64,000 bases of DNA from Mycoplasma zalophi. GTDB taxonomy: Bacteria; Bacillota_I; Bacilli_A; Mycoplasmatales; Metamycoplasmataceae. The translations under genes and the position numbers were made by a program. This document shows, piece by piece, positions 21,667 through 33,387 of the stretch; positions within the stretch are counted from its first letter, which is position 1; each line of letters opens with the position of its first letter. The notes beneath the pieces were generated by a model, which saw only the letters and a list, made by a program, of their open reading frames with translations, was not told the origin of the DNA and made no database searches. Location: assembly GCF_025486335.1 (NCBI RefSeq), contig NZ_JAOOPZ010000002.1, positions 62,001-126,000 of the forward strand, written 5' to 3'.

Positions 21667-22545
21667 TTAAATTACCTCTAATTTTCTTAAATTTTGAGTT
21701 ATTTTAATAAGCTCCAATTCTTGTAATCTATTTTGAGCATTTTCTGATATTTTTACATTTAAAAATGAGTTTAAAATATTTTTGTCTTCAAAAGGTACAT
21801 CATATCTTAGTTGTGCTAAATATTTATCTCTTTTTAAATCATTTTGATATTCTAAAAATTTTTTTTGAAGGTTTTTATCTAGTAATTGTATATTTACATA
21901 AATGTTTTCTACGTTATGGTATTTATCTAGTAATTTAATTGCAGTTTTTGGTCCTATTCCTTTTACTCCTTTAAAATTATCGGAACTATCACCAACTATT
22001 GATTTATAGTCTACAACTTGTCAAGGATAAAAATTATAAATTTCAAAAAAGTTATCATTTGTTAGCTCAATTAACTCCCTATTTTTTGGTTTTAAAATTT
22101 TTACATTGATGTCGATTAGTTGATTTAAATCTTGATCAGCTGAATAGATTAATATTTCTGTATTTTCTTTTAATTGCGAAGTTATTGATGCTACTATGTC
22201 ATCGGCCTCAAATCCGTTTTGCTCAAAACTTTTAAAATTAAGTTCTGGTAAAAGATCTTTTATAATTAAAAGTTGAGTATAAAAATCTTCAGGTGCTTTT
22301 TGTCTTTGCTGCTTATATTCTGGATATTCTTTATGTCTAAAAGTTTTAGCTCTTGCATCAAAACAAAAGAAAATTTGATCTGGAGAGTATTCTTTTAATA
22401 ATTTAAAAACTGTATTAAAAAAACCAACAATTGCATTTGTTTTAATACCTGTTGTAGTTTCTAGTTTAAGTTTTGAATATAGTGTTCCATAATAACTTTT
22501 AAATACTAAATATGTTCCATCTACAATAATTACTCTTTTTTTCAT
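21667..22545 (-). CDS. polA: Stand-alone 5'-3' exonuclease (PolA N-terminal domain)
   Basis: The 292-residue protein equals only the 5'-3' exonuclease/flap nuclease domain of DNA polymerase I, as in other mycoplasmas. Acidic metal-binding clusters are visible in IIVDGTYLVFKSYYG, FCFDARAKTFRHKEYPEYK, GFEADDIVASI, IYSADQDLNQL and VGDSSDNFKGVKGIGPKTA (with the helix-hairpin-helix). It would remove RNA primers and flaps before LigA seals. Its ATG overlaps the dnaE stop by one base (TAATG), with GAAAGGAAA upstream. Confidence 0.94.
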
Positions 22546-25505
22546 TACATTTCCTTTCAGCCTTTAATTTGTCAACTTAGATCTTGTTTTTTGAGTATGT
22601 CAACATAAATAATTTTACCTACATGTTCTTTAATTGGTGAATTATTTCAAATAAATACTTGAATTGAAGCACTGCTATCAAACAAATTAACGATAGTAAA
22701 TGGTTTGTTATTTTTGGTAGTTTTTACAATGGCATCTTTTATAAAAACTGCAATTTTATGTTGCGTACCAGGGTGAATATTAACTAATCTTATATCTGAT
22801 TCAAATTGCTTAGTAAGTGAAGAATTATAAACATTACCTAAATATAATATTTCATTTTTTGATTCAAATTCATAATCATAATCATATTGAATGGGTTTAA
22901 TATTTCAATTAACTTGCTCTCAATTAATTATTTTTGTTTTTGTGTTATATCCATTAAATAATTCCAACTTAAAAGCTGTAGAATTTTCTAAACTATTTAA
23001 TATTGAAACTTGATTTTCAAATTCTCTAAAGACACTAGCTTTTGTTAATGTTTTAAGAGTACTTTCTCCAATCGAAGCAGCTCTTAATCTTAAAAATGTT
23101 TCTAAAATATTTTTAAAAGGTCCATTTTTATTTCTTTCGTTTACAATATTTTCAGCTCCAACTTTTCCAAAACCTTTGATCATCGTTAAAGGTAAATAAA
23201 TTTTTTTGTTTTTTATTATGGATTTTAATTCTGAATCGTTAATTGTTGGACTTACCACAGAAATACCTAACTCTTGTGCTTCAGAAATATATTTATTTAA
23301 ATCTTCATAACTATTAATAGAAGAAGAAATAATTGCATTGTAAAATTCTAATGGAAAATGAGTTTTTAAATAAGCCATACGGTATGTAATAAGTGAATAA
23401 CTAACTGCATGAGATTTATTAAAACCATAAGCAGCAAAACTTTCGATATTATCAAAAATATTTTCTGCTAATTGTTTATCGTAATTATTTTCAACGGCTT
23501 TTTTAATAAAAATATCTTTAAAACTTAAAAATTCTTCAGCTTTTTTCTTACTAATTGCTCTTCTCAATAAATCAGCTTCAGCGTAATCCATATTGCTTAT
23601 TTTTTGAACAATTTCTAAAACTTGTTCTTGATAAATCATTATTCCATACGTTTTTTCTAAAACCTTATCAAAAATTTTTTCTACTTTTGGAATTTCTTCT
23701 TTTTGATTTTTTCTATTTGCATATGATTTAATGTGTTGCATAGGACCTGGCCTAAATAAACTAATAATTGCTGCAATATCATTAAAATCTGTTACTTTTA
23801 CTTTCATTAATGTATTTCGCATTCCTGGACTTTCTAATTGAAAAATACCAGCAGTTTTACCTCCTGAAAGCAACATAAAAGTATCTTGATCATTTAAAGG
23901 TATATCATCAATATCGAAATTTGCGTTTTGTTTTTTAATTTCTAATAAAATATCATTAATAATTGAAAGTGTTTTAAGCCCTAAAATATCGATTTTTAAA
24001 AGTCCAAAGGTTTCTAAATAATCCATAGTTATTTCTGTTTGTAGATAATCATTTGCAAACATAATTGGTGATTTTTTAATAATTTTTTGATCAGAAATAA
24101 CAATTCCAGCTGCGTGAGTTCCTGTTTGACGATAAAAACCTTGAATTTTACATGCTTCATTAAAAGCATTTTTTAAATCATTTTCACCAGTTTCAGGATT
24201 TTTATACTTATTTAACTCTTCACGAAATGCATATTCTTGCTCATAAATTTCTTCTAATCTTAAATTGTTAGGAATTTTTTTTGCTAAATGATCAATTGCT
24301 GGAATAGGGACATTAAAACTACGAGCACTGTCACGCATAGATGATTTTGAACCCAGTGTTGAAAAAGTAATAATTGATGATACGTTTTCTTTTCCATATT
24401 TAGAAATTAAATAATTTATTAAATCTTGTCTTTTGTCATCTTGAACATCAATATCAATATCTGGTAAACTGATTCTTTTTGGATTTAAAAATCTTTCAAA
24501 CAATAAATTATATTCAATTGGATCTATTTGAGTAATACCCAGTAAATAACTAATTAATGATCCAGCTGCGGATCCTCGACCTGGTCCTATCGAAATATGA
24601 TTTGTCTTAGCTCATTTAATAAAATCTCAAATAATTAAAAAATAATCTTCAAAACCTAATTGTTTGATAATTTTTAATTCGTAAGTTAATCTTTGTTTAT
24701 ATTCATCTAAGTCAAACGTTTTAATTTTATTTTTTGCGCTTTCAATTACTAATTTCTTTAAAAATTCAAAACTTGAAATATTTTCTGAGTTTTTATAAAC
24801 TGGCATTTTAAACTTAGAAATAGGTACTTCAATTGCAAGAGATTTAGCTAAATTATTTGTAAATTCAATTAATTTTTGAATCCTAATATCATCAGTTTCT
24901 ATATTAGCAACTAAAATATCAATAAAGCGCTTTGTTTTATTTTGTGTTTTTATTCATTCAAGTGTTTCAAGTGTTTGATTATCAAAATGATCAAAAATTC
25001 TTCCTTCGTTAACATAAAGAAATTTCTGATCATTTATTGTATTCAAATCAATTTTTAATTTTTCAATAATTTGTAAATTTATTGCAATATATGTGTCTAT
25101 TTCAGTATATTTACACTTAGTTTGTGAAAATAAACCCAATGTGGGATGATCGATAAAAATTAAATTTTGAAATTGTTTTAAGTATGTTTGCGAAACTAAT
25201 TCATTTTGTGATTGATAAAAATTTAGTTCAAATAATTCTTTTAATCCTAATAAATTTTTAGCAATAACTATTAAGTCAGATTCTATTGCTTCTTGTGAAG
25301 TTTTTATTTGAATTCCGTAAATAGTTTTAATGTTATTTTCTTTAGCTTTTATACAAAATTGAGCAAATGAAAACATATTTTTGTTTTCAGTTATTGCAAG
25401 ATATTCAATTTGATTATCTTTTGCTCATTTAATAATTGAATCAAGTTCTATAGTTGATTCAAGTAAAGAAAATACTGTGTTTACATGTAAATTAATTAGT
25501 TTCAT
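22545..25505 (-). CDS. dnaE: DNA polymerase III alpha subunit DnaE
   Basis: The 986-residue polymerase is of the DnaE type, the second Gram-positive replicase beside PolC. The catalytic Asp pair appears in LPDIDIDVQDD and a third Asp in FGLLKIDILGLKTL. The fingers, the tandem helix-hairpin-helix and a C-terminal OB-fold (KPFTIVNLFDSSASIQVFIW) follow. The N-terminal PHP domain is degenerate: the usual His-x-His is HVN (LHVNTVFSLLES) and the DHGNM motif is ENKNM, so metal-dependent proofreading there is unlikely. ATG 25505 has only a weak upstream ribosome-binding site. It may be co-transcribed with polA, coaE, dnaB and dnaI. Confidence 0.95.
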
Positions 25506-25516
25506 TTTTAGCCTCT

Positions 25517-26656
25517 CTATTTGTTTGTAAAATGATATATGGTCACATTTTCAATTGCTTCTGCCTCTAATTCTTTTAGTCTTGGCAATTCTTCTTCTAA
25601 TTTTAATGCTTCTTGTAAATTAGGTTTTGTAACAGGTTCTTTTGGAGCGAATAATTCACATGTTTCACAAGCTCTTCTTATACTTATTTCATAAGTGTTA
25701 ATTTGCTCTGCTATTTTTATAGTATCATTTTTATCAAAACTTACCAAAGGTCTAAAAATTGGTAAATTTGTCACTTCTTGAATGACATTAATGCTTTCTA
25801 ATGTTTGGCTAGCCACTTGTGCTAAATTTTCACCATTAGATAGTGCAGAATAATGAAATTTTTTTGCAATTGCATCAGCAATACGATAAAAACTTCTTCT
25901 CATTAAAGTGATTTTGTATTTTTGATTAGAAACAAGGGTTAAATAATTCATTATTTTTGTGTAATTTATCTGAAATAATGTTGATTTTAATTGATATTTT
26001 GTAATTTGAGTAATTAACTCTTCTACTTTTTGAGTTGTAAAAAAATCAGTGTGTGGTGGGGTTATAAAATTAATAAAATCGACTACTAATCCCCTTTTTT
26101 GCATTAAGTTAGCAGCAACGGGACTATCAATTCCCCCACTCATTAAATGTAGTGTTTTCCCGCTTATTCCAACAGGCATTCCACCTCTTGTATAAACATA
26201 ATTTGAAAAAACAAATGATTTTTTAGCTCTTATTTCAACATATATTGTTAAGTCAGAATCTTTTAATTGTACATATGAGTTTTCAAATTTTTTTAAAATT
26301 ACCCCCCCTAATTTTTCATTAGTTTCTTGACTTGAAAATATAAAGTTTTTATCTGATCTTTTTGTTTGAATTCTAAAAGAATTAAATTTAAATTGTTTTG
26401 CTTCTTCTAATACACAATTAACAATATTATCTCAAGTTGTATCTATTTCTTCAACTATGCTATAACTTGATAATCCAAAAATATACTGCAACTGATTTAC
26501 ATTATTTTCAGAATAACTAATAAAAGCACGATCAAAAGTTACAACTACTTCACCTTCCATTTTTTTCTTTAAATTGTTTTCTAAAACTTTTATAAAATTA
26601 ATTCTATTTTTACCCTTTAAAGTTAATTCTCCATATCTTAATAAGATTTTTTTCAT
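25517..26656 (-). CDS. thiI: tRNA 4-thiouridine synthetase ThiI
   Basis: The 379-residue protein has an N-terminal ferredoxin-like/THUMP RNA-binding region beginning ILLRYGELTLKGKNR, followed by the PP-loop ATPase with SGGIDSPVAANLMQKRG. It lacks a C-terminal rhodanese domain, as in the short Gram-positive form, and CETC near the C-terminus may take part in sulfur transfer. It makes s4U8 in tRNA. The cysteine desulfurase that normally sits beside it (NifZ in Bacillus) is not in this window. The thiI ATG overlaps the stop of the ezrA-like gene. Confidence 0.93.
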
Positions 26657-28359
26657 TAGTTACTTCCTTTTTCTATGTGTTTATAAATTTTATCAATTGC
26701 TTCTATATATTTTTTAGATTCTATGCTTTTTTCAATATCTAGACATAAATCATTAATATCTAAAATACTACTTCTGTATCTATTAAAAAAAGTAATTGAG
26801 ATTTGAAATAATTTATATGCCTTTATTTTTATACCTATTGATGCTTCAAGTGCTTTTATTTTTAATACAAAATGTTGAACATCATCTTTAAGTGTTTCAA
26901 AAATATAATTATTATTTTGATTTTTGATTCGAATTTTTTTGTTAAATTCTTTAATATTTTCAATATTTTCTCATTCAACATCTGCTAATTCTAAATTTAA
27001 AATTTTTAATTCAGCTTGAATAGTTAAAAATTTAAATTCATATTTTTTCATTTCAGAAATTATTTCATTTAATGGTGAAAATTGTTTTTTTAAATCCTGA
27101 ATAACAATAAACTGGCTATTTATTTCTTTTATTATAGTCAATAATTTAGATGATATTTGCTTATTGGTGAATTTTGTTTCACTTATTAAAGTAAAAAAAT
27201 CATCTCTAAAATTATTTTTTCATAAATTTTTGTATTTTAAAATGTTTTCTTCCATCACATATGTTAGTTGATTATTTTTTTTAAAAAATTCATAATCTTT
27301 TTTAAGTTCTTGTTTTTTTTCTTCTAAATTTTTAAGTAAAAATTCAATATTTTCTTTGTTATAATTGTTGCTTTTTAAGTATTTATATGCATTTTCTTCT
27401 ATTTTAAACTCATGTATTATTTTATTTATTTCTTGCAAAACATTAGCAAACAATTCATTGATTTTTTTGGAATTTTTTAAATAATTTTTTTGATCAAATA
27501 ACTCTTGCATACTTTTAATTCAATTTTCTATCTCAAATAACCTTTTTGTAATGTCAAATTTAACTATAAAATTTGTAAAGTGATTTTGCTGCAATTTAGT
27601 TTTTATTTTAAAAAAATCATTTATTTTGGTATCCAAAAACATTTTTAAACCGTACGCTTCATTTAATATTTTTGAATAATTTAGTAAAATTAAATTTAAG
27701 TTTTTTAAGTTAGTAAAATTTATGTTGCTATTATTTTTTATAAATTCATTGTTTTTGAAAAAATTGTAGTTTTCACTCCACTGATTTTCTATTATTTTAA
27801 TTTCTGAGTTAAAAAAATCATATTTTTGTTCATTAACTTTAACATAGCTGCTAAGTTTTCTAAAAAATGAAAATAGTAAACGAGCATGGTGAATGATTAA
27901 TTCTGTATTTTTTGTGTGTTTTTTAACAAAAGCATTAATATCTTTTTCAAATTGTAAAATGACCTTAATGTCTTTTTTACATTTTCTTAAACCCTTATCT
28001 ATGTTTTTTATTTCTTTCAAAATAATTATTAATTTTTTATCAAAAGTAAAATGAATTGTATTTTTAAGAGTTGTTGAATAAAAAATCAAACTTGATTGTT
28101 TTGCTTTAAATTTTGTATACATTTCTACATATTGGTTGTATATTTTTTCAAATTCAGTATCATTTTTTGAAAACATTTCAAATTGAGTTAAGGTTTGGGT
28201 GAAATTTTTTAATGTTTGATCATTTTTTTTGGTTTTTAAAATAATTTTTTCAATTCCATATTTTTTGTAATAATTAAAAATCCAAATATACCACAAAAAT
28301 AAAACAGTGAATGTTAAAAAAATTAAGATTAAAACAGCCAAAAACAAACTTATTTTCAT
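26656..28359 (-). CDS. ezrA: EzrA-like septation regulator (membrane-anchored coiled-coil protein)
   Basis: This 567-residue protein has one N-terminal membrane helix (MKISLFLAVLILIFLTFTVLF continuing into LWYIWIF) followed by ~520 Lys/Glu/Asn-rich residues with strong coiled-coil character. Bacillus EzrA has the same design and almost the same length, with a membrane anchor and arched spectrin-like repeats that inhibit FtsZ ring assembly. Synteny supports the call: thiI follows directly and rpsD lies on the other side, as in the rpsD-ezrA-nifZ-thiI neighbourhood of Bacillus. ATG 28359 is chosen; an upstream in-frame ATG at 28395 would put residues ahead of the membrane helix and before the TATAAA box. 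Sequence identity alone would be too weak to name it. Confidence 0.65.
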
Positions 28360-28469
28360 ATATATTAATTTTATATAAATTAAATAAATAAACATAAAAA
28401 AACAAATTAAATTTCAAAAATAGTTTTTTTGTTAAAAAATAACTTAATTTATAGTAAAATTTAAAAGCA

Positions 28470-28499
28470 TTGACACAGCAATTGTACATAGTGTAAAAT
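28470..28499 (+). promoter_or_regulatory. rpsD promoter
   Basis: TTGACA (28470-28475) and TGTAAAAT (-10 at 28494-28499) are 18 nt apart. This is one of the few consensus -35 boxes seen in the window. It predicts a leader of about 100 nt before rpsD. Confidence 0.7.
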
Positions 28500-28605
28500 T
28501 TTTGAATTCTTAAGATTTGAAAGTAAGTTAGCTGTTATACTGAAATCATTAAAAACTTAATATTACAACTAGAGTACAATAAAGTCCTTGCAGAAAGGAA
28601 ATAAT

Positions 28606-29205
28606 ATGTCTCGTTTTAGAGGATCAATATTCAAAAAATCTCGTCGTTATGGGATTTCATTATTAGAAACAGGAAAAGAATTTGCAAAAGGTAAACAACG
28701 TAAATATGCTCCAGGACAACATGGACAAAAACGTGCAAAATTAACTGACTATGGACTTCACTTATATGAAAAACAAAAAGTTCGTTTTATTTACGGAGTA
28801 AATGAAAGACAATTTGAAAATACATTTAAAAAAGCTTCAAAAAGACAAGGTATTACTGGTACAAACTTCTTACAAATGCTAGAAACTAGATTAGATAACA
28901 TTGTTTATCGTGCTGGTTTTGCGAAAACAAGAAGACAAGCTCGTCAATTAGTAAATCATGGTCATTTTACTTTAAATGGTAAAAAAGCTAATATACCTTC
29001 AATGCAAGTTGCAATTGATTCAGTTATTGAATTAAAAGAAGGATCACGTCAAAATTCAGAAATTACACAAGCTATGACTGAAAGACAAGTTGCTGAATGA
29101 ATTAAACGTGAAGAATTCAAGGCAACATTATTACGTCTACCTGAAAGAAAAGAATTAAATCCTGAAATCAATGAATCATTAATCGTCGAGTTCTACAACC
29201 ACTAG
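28606..29205 (+). CDS. rpsD: 30S ribosomal protein S4
   Basis: The 199-residue protein is S4, a primary 16S rRNA-binding and assembly protein. [26 protein letters not shown] and [17 protein letters not shown] are typical of the N-terminal part, and the S4 domain ([30 protein letters not shown]) is complete. ATG 28606 follows AAAGGAA; an earlier in-frame ATG at 28588 contains this site and is rejected. The leader of about 100 nt could hold an S4 autoregulatory element, since rpsD controls itself in other Firmicutes. Confidence 0.97.
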
Positions 29206-29212
29206 AATTGGT

Positions 29213-29236
29213 AAAAAACATCTTCGGGTGTTTTTT
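29213..29236 (+). terminator. Terminator of rpsD
   Basis: A 10-bp stem AAAAAACATC/GGTGTTTTTT with a TTCG loop lies eight bases after the stop codon. Confidence 0.85.
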
Positions 29237-29401
29237 TATATTTATATATCCAAAAAAATAATTAAAAATATTAATTTAAATAATATAAAAATTAATAGTA
29301 ATTAAAAGAAAATATTTTGTAAATTTTGCTAAATTAATAAATAAATTTCTTTTGTAAAAAGTTAAAAATGATAAAATTAAAACAGTTTTTATAGGAGGTT
29401 T

Positions 29402-31564
29402 ATGAAATCAAAAAAAGCTTTAATTTTAATATCTATGGGCGCGGTTTCACTGCTTAGTCCATTGTTTTCATTATCATGTATCAAACCTAATGATAATGAA
29501 AATACTAAACAAACCTTAATAGTTGAAGAAAATAATTTAAAAGATTACATTAACAAAGGAATTATATTAGCGGTAAATAATTTCAATAAATTACCTGATA
29601 TTGATTTAAATAACTTTGATCAGGAAAATACAATATTTTATTTAGTTAAACCAATTGAACAAAATTCAATAAAATGAACATTGCCATATAAATTTGGCAT
29701 AGGAAATCCTTTTGTTGATTTTTCAAACCAAAAAACTGAATTTAATGTTGAATATATAGAATTATCTAATGCAACAAAAATTGCAAACAATAGTTTTTCA
29801 AACCTTAAAAATCTAAAAGAAATTAATGCACCTAATGCAATTGAAATAGGTTATGGAGCATTTGAAAATAGTAATTTACTTAAATTAATTAATATTCCTA
29901 ATGTTAATAAAATTGCTCAAAATGCTTTTTATAACACTGAATTTTTAGAAAATCTAATTAATAAAAATCCGCAAAAATTAGCAATTGTAAACAATGTTTT
30001 AATAAATGGTCAAAAGGCTAGCGGTAAAATCAATATCCCTAACAATGTAACAATTATAAGCGCTGGTGCTTTTGAAAATGCAACTGAATTGATAAGTGCG
30101 GACATGCAAGGGGTTGTAGAAGTTGGCTACCGTGCTTTTTGAAACGCAAACTCTTTAAAAAGCATTAATTTGCCTAACGCCACTTTAATAGATGATTGGG
30201 CTTTTGCGCACGCTAAATCGCTGACAAGTATTAGTTTACCTAGCGCAACAAAAATAGGCGAAGGAAGTTTTAATGACACAAGTTCACTATGACTTATAAA
30301 TATTCCCAATGTAACAGAAATTAAAAATCGAGCTTTTGAAAATGCTATTGCATTAAAAACAATAATTTCACCTAATATAACTAAAATAGGTGACAGTGCT
30401 TTCGAAAATGCTAATTCACTAATTGAAATAAATATTCCCAATATAACAGAAATTGGACAAAGCGCATTTTACAACGCTATATCACTTGAAAATTTAAATA
30501 TACCTAATGTTACTCAAATTAGTGAGCATGCTTTTAAAAATGCTAGTTCACTAAAAAATATTAAAATGCCCAATGTTATTTCAATTGCAAAAAAAGCATT
30601 TGAAAATGTTAGTTCATTAACTGAAGTTGATATACCAAATGCTTTAAAAATTGATGACATGGCTTTTTATGGTGCTAATTCTTTAGTTACTTTAAATGCT
30701 CCTAAGGTAAAAGAAATTGGAGAAAATGCTTTTTGAAATGCTAATTCATTGGTTAGTGTAAATGCAGATAATGTAATTGAAATAAAACAAAGTGCTTTCG
30801 AAAATGCTAAATCATTAAAAAATTTAAATATTTTAGGTGTTGAAAAAATTAATAAAGATGCATTTAAAAATGCTACTTCATTAACAACATTAGAATTACC
30901 TAATATATTAGAAATTTCTGATAATGCATTTTATAATGCAACAGAATTATCAAAACTAAATGCTCCTAAAGTTATAACAATTGGTCAAAGTGCTTTCGAA
31001 AATACTCAATCTTTAGAAAATATAAATATTTTAAATGCTCAAGAAATTAAAAGAAATGCATTTAAAAATGCTAGTTCATTAATAGAAATTGAAGCACCTA
31101 ATGTAACAGAAATAGGACAAAGTGCTTTTGAAAATGCTACTTCATTGCAAACATTAAATATGCCAAATGCAAATGAAATTCCAACTAAGGCATTTAAAGA
31201 TGCTAGATCATTAGAAAACATTAACATTGAAAATGTAACAGAAATAGGACAAAGTGCTTTTGAAAATGCTAGTTCATTAACTAAATTAAATATACCTAAT
31301 GTTACTTTAATAGATAGATATGCTTTTTATGGTGCTAATTCTTTAGAACACGTGGATGCAAACAATGTAACTGAATTAGGTGAAAGCGCTTTTGATGATA
31401 TCAGTTCACTAAAAATTTTAAATATGCCTAAAATTTCAGTAATAAATGAGTATGCATTATACTATACATCAATTTCTCTTGAAGATTCTTCATTACCAAG
31501 TGAAATAACAGAAGATGTTTTAGATACAATAAAAACTGGAGAATATTGAAAAACGAATAACTAG
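29402..31564 (+). CDS. BspA-like leucine-rich-repeat lipoprotein
   Basis: This 720-residue protein follows a strong AGGAGG site. It starts with a lipoprotein signal ending LLSPLFSLSC (Cys26), so it should be lipid-anchored on the cell surface. After a ~100-residue entry region, roughly twenty-five copies of a 23-residue LRR_5/BspA repeat fill the rest. The unit is built on I-x-x-x-A-F-x-N-A-x-S-L-x-x-L-x-x-P-N-V-x-x-I. Near residue 190 a non-repeat insert (KLAIVNNVLINGQKASG) interrupts the array; the next gene carries the same insert. BspA-type repeats bind host matrix proteins in other bacteria, so adhesion is a reasonable inference. At DNA level the ~69-bp units are similar enough to recombine. 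Confidence 0.85.
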
Positions 31565-31633
31565 ATATAAAAAGTATAAATATTATCCTATTTTTTGTAT
31601 TAAATGATTTTTTAAAAATATTAAAAATATGTT

Positions 31634-31639
31634 TATAAT
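31634..31639 (+). promoter_or_regulatory. -10 box of the second repeat-protein gene
   Basis: TATAAT lies about 65 nt before ATG 31704. An AAAAGGAAAA ribosome-binding site lies closer to the start. Confidence 0.45.
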
Positions 31640-31703
31640 ACTAGAAGTTACTTATTGTTACTTTAAAAATTAAAAAATATAATAAATCAAAAGGAAAAGT
31701 ATT

Positions 31704-33161
31704 ATGAAAAGGAAACATAAAATTTGAATTATTCTAGCTAGTTTATTGGGTATTTTAGCAGTGACCACTACAACTTTTGTCGTAAAAGAAATACAGCTAA
31801 ATGTTCTAATAAAAAAACAAAAAAAATTATGAAATAATTTGGACAAACTACAAAATGATAAATTTAAACAAGATTATTTTTGAAACTCAAAAATTCAAGA
31901 AATTTTAGATAAAAATATTGTTTTAAATACTTTTAAAGAAAATTTTCCAGATGTTAAAAGAAAAATTAATAACCTTGATGTTGAATTAAAAAAATATTAT
32001 GAAATTAATACTCAAATAAAAGGCATAGAACCGGTTTTTATTAAATATAATAAGATTACTGAAGAAATAAAATCATATATAAATAAAAATTTAAGTGAAA
32101 AGCAATTTCAAAAAGTAAAACAAACACTTGAAGAAACAGAAAAAATAACTAGTAAAATCATACATACAAAACCTACTAAAAATAAAACAATAGCACAAAC
32201 AGCCTTTTTACAAAATGCTTTTGACAAGGCAAAATTACATAGCATAGCAACTGAAGACAACGAATATAATTATTTAGAAATAAATGAAAGTAACCTCCAA
32301 AAATATATGGATGAGGGATTTATTTTTGCAAGACTAAATGATAGTGAACCAACGAGTGATTATACAAAATACATATATACTTACAAAGATTTGCAAAAGT
32401 ATCAAATGAATAGATTAACATTTGTATTTACTAAAAACATACCTAATGTAGATGCTATTAACTGAACTTTAGAAAATAATTTTGAAATTAATAAATTTTC
32501 TAAAAATAAAATAACACTTAAACATTTAAAATTACAAAATATTAAAGAAATAAAAGAATTAACTTTTTCTCATGCTAATGAATTGTTAACACTTGATTTG
32601 CCAAATGTAATAAATGTAAATATCGATTCCTTTAATGCAGAAATTCCACTAGTGAATGTAAAAGCACCAAAATTAAAATCAGTAAATAGTACAACATTTG
32701 GTGAAATTTTTTTAGAAGTATTAATAGAATCAAATAAAGATAAATTAGCAATTTTTAATGATGTAATCGTTGATGGGACTAGAGCAAAGGGAAATATTGT
32801 AATACCTAATAATATTACTACAATTTCATCTAGTGCTTTTTTGGCTAACCACCAATTAATCAGTATTGACTTGCAAAACGTTGTTGAAATTGGAAATTCG
32901 GCATTCTTAGACAATAAAAATTTAACAAATTTTGCTGCACCAAAACTAAAAATAATAAAAAATGGTGCGCTTAATTCAAATGAATCATTAAAAGGAATAT
33001 ATGCTCCTAATGTTGATGTTTTCGGAACAAATGCAATTAAATATTCTGGAATAACACTTGAAAATTCCACATTACCAAAACAAATAACAGAAAATATTTT
33101 TAATTCAATTAAACAAGGTTTAGCATGAAAAAAAGATAAAACAAACAATTCTACTGAATAA
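31704..33161 (+). CDS. Membrane-anchored BspA-like repeat protein
   Basis: This 485-residue paralogue follows the lipoprotein in the same direction. Instead of a lipobox it has one N-terminal membrane helix (WIILASLLGILAVTTTTFVV). A ~250-residue Lys/Glu-rich helical region comes next, then a C-terminal block of degenerate LRR_5 repeats (LDLPNVINVNIDSF, SIDLQNVVEIGNSAF). It shares the insert KLAIFNDVIVDGTRAKG and the tail TLPKQITENIFNSIKQG with its neighbour, so the two arose by duplication and shuffling. Function is unknown; a surface location with the repeat end outward is likely. Confidence 0.75.
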
Positions 33162-33172
33162 TTTATAAATGT

Positions 33173-33199
33173 AAGTTCAAGAAAATAAATCTTGAACTT
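33173..33199 (+). terminator. Terminator of the repeat-protein genes
   Basis: A 9-bp stem AAGTTCAAG/CTTGAACTT is followed by T-rich sequence. Confidence 0.75.
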
Positions 33200-33374
33200 T
33201 TTATCAATCTTACATTTAACAAATAAAATAATTATTCATTCAACTAATATACGATTTAATAATCGTAACAACTAGTTATATTTTATTACTTTGTATTATA
33301 CTAATTAAGAAAAAAATTGCAAAAAATATACCATATTTATTCAATTGATTTTATTACATTAATACTTATTAATA

Positions 33375-33380
33375 TATAAT
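33375..33380 (+). promoter_or_regulatory. -10 box of the ecf operon (leaderless layout)
   Basis: TATAAT ends 7 nt before ATG 33388 and there is no ribosome-binding site. Confidence 0.55.
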
Positions 33381-33387
33381 TTACAAT

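Noticed and set aside
30127-30441. Minus-strand ORFs across the BspA repeats
   Set aside because: They arise from the repeat structure read backwards; the plus frame has signal peptide, ribosome-binding site and LRR pattern.
29800-31500. Regular ~69-bp repeats considered as a CRISPR array
   Set aside because: The units are protein-coding LRRs in one open frame, with no constant repeat and variable spacer arrangement.
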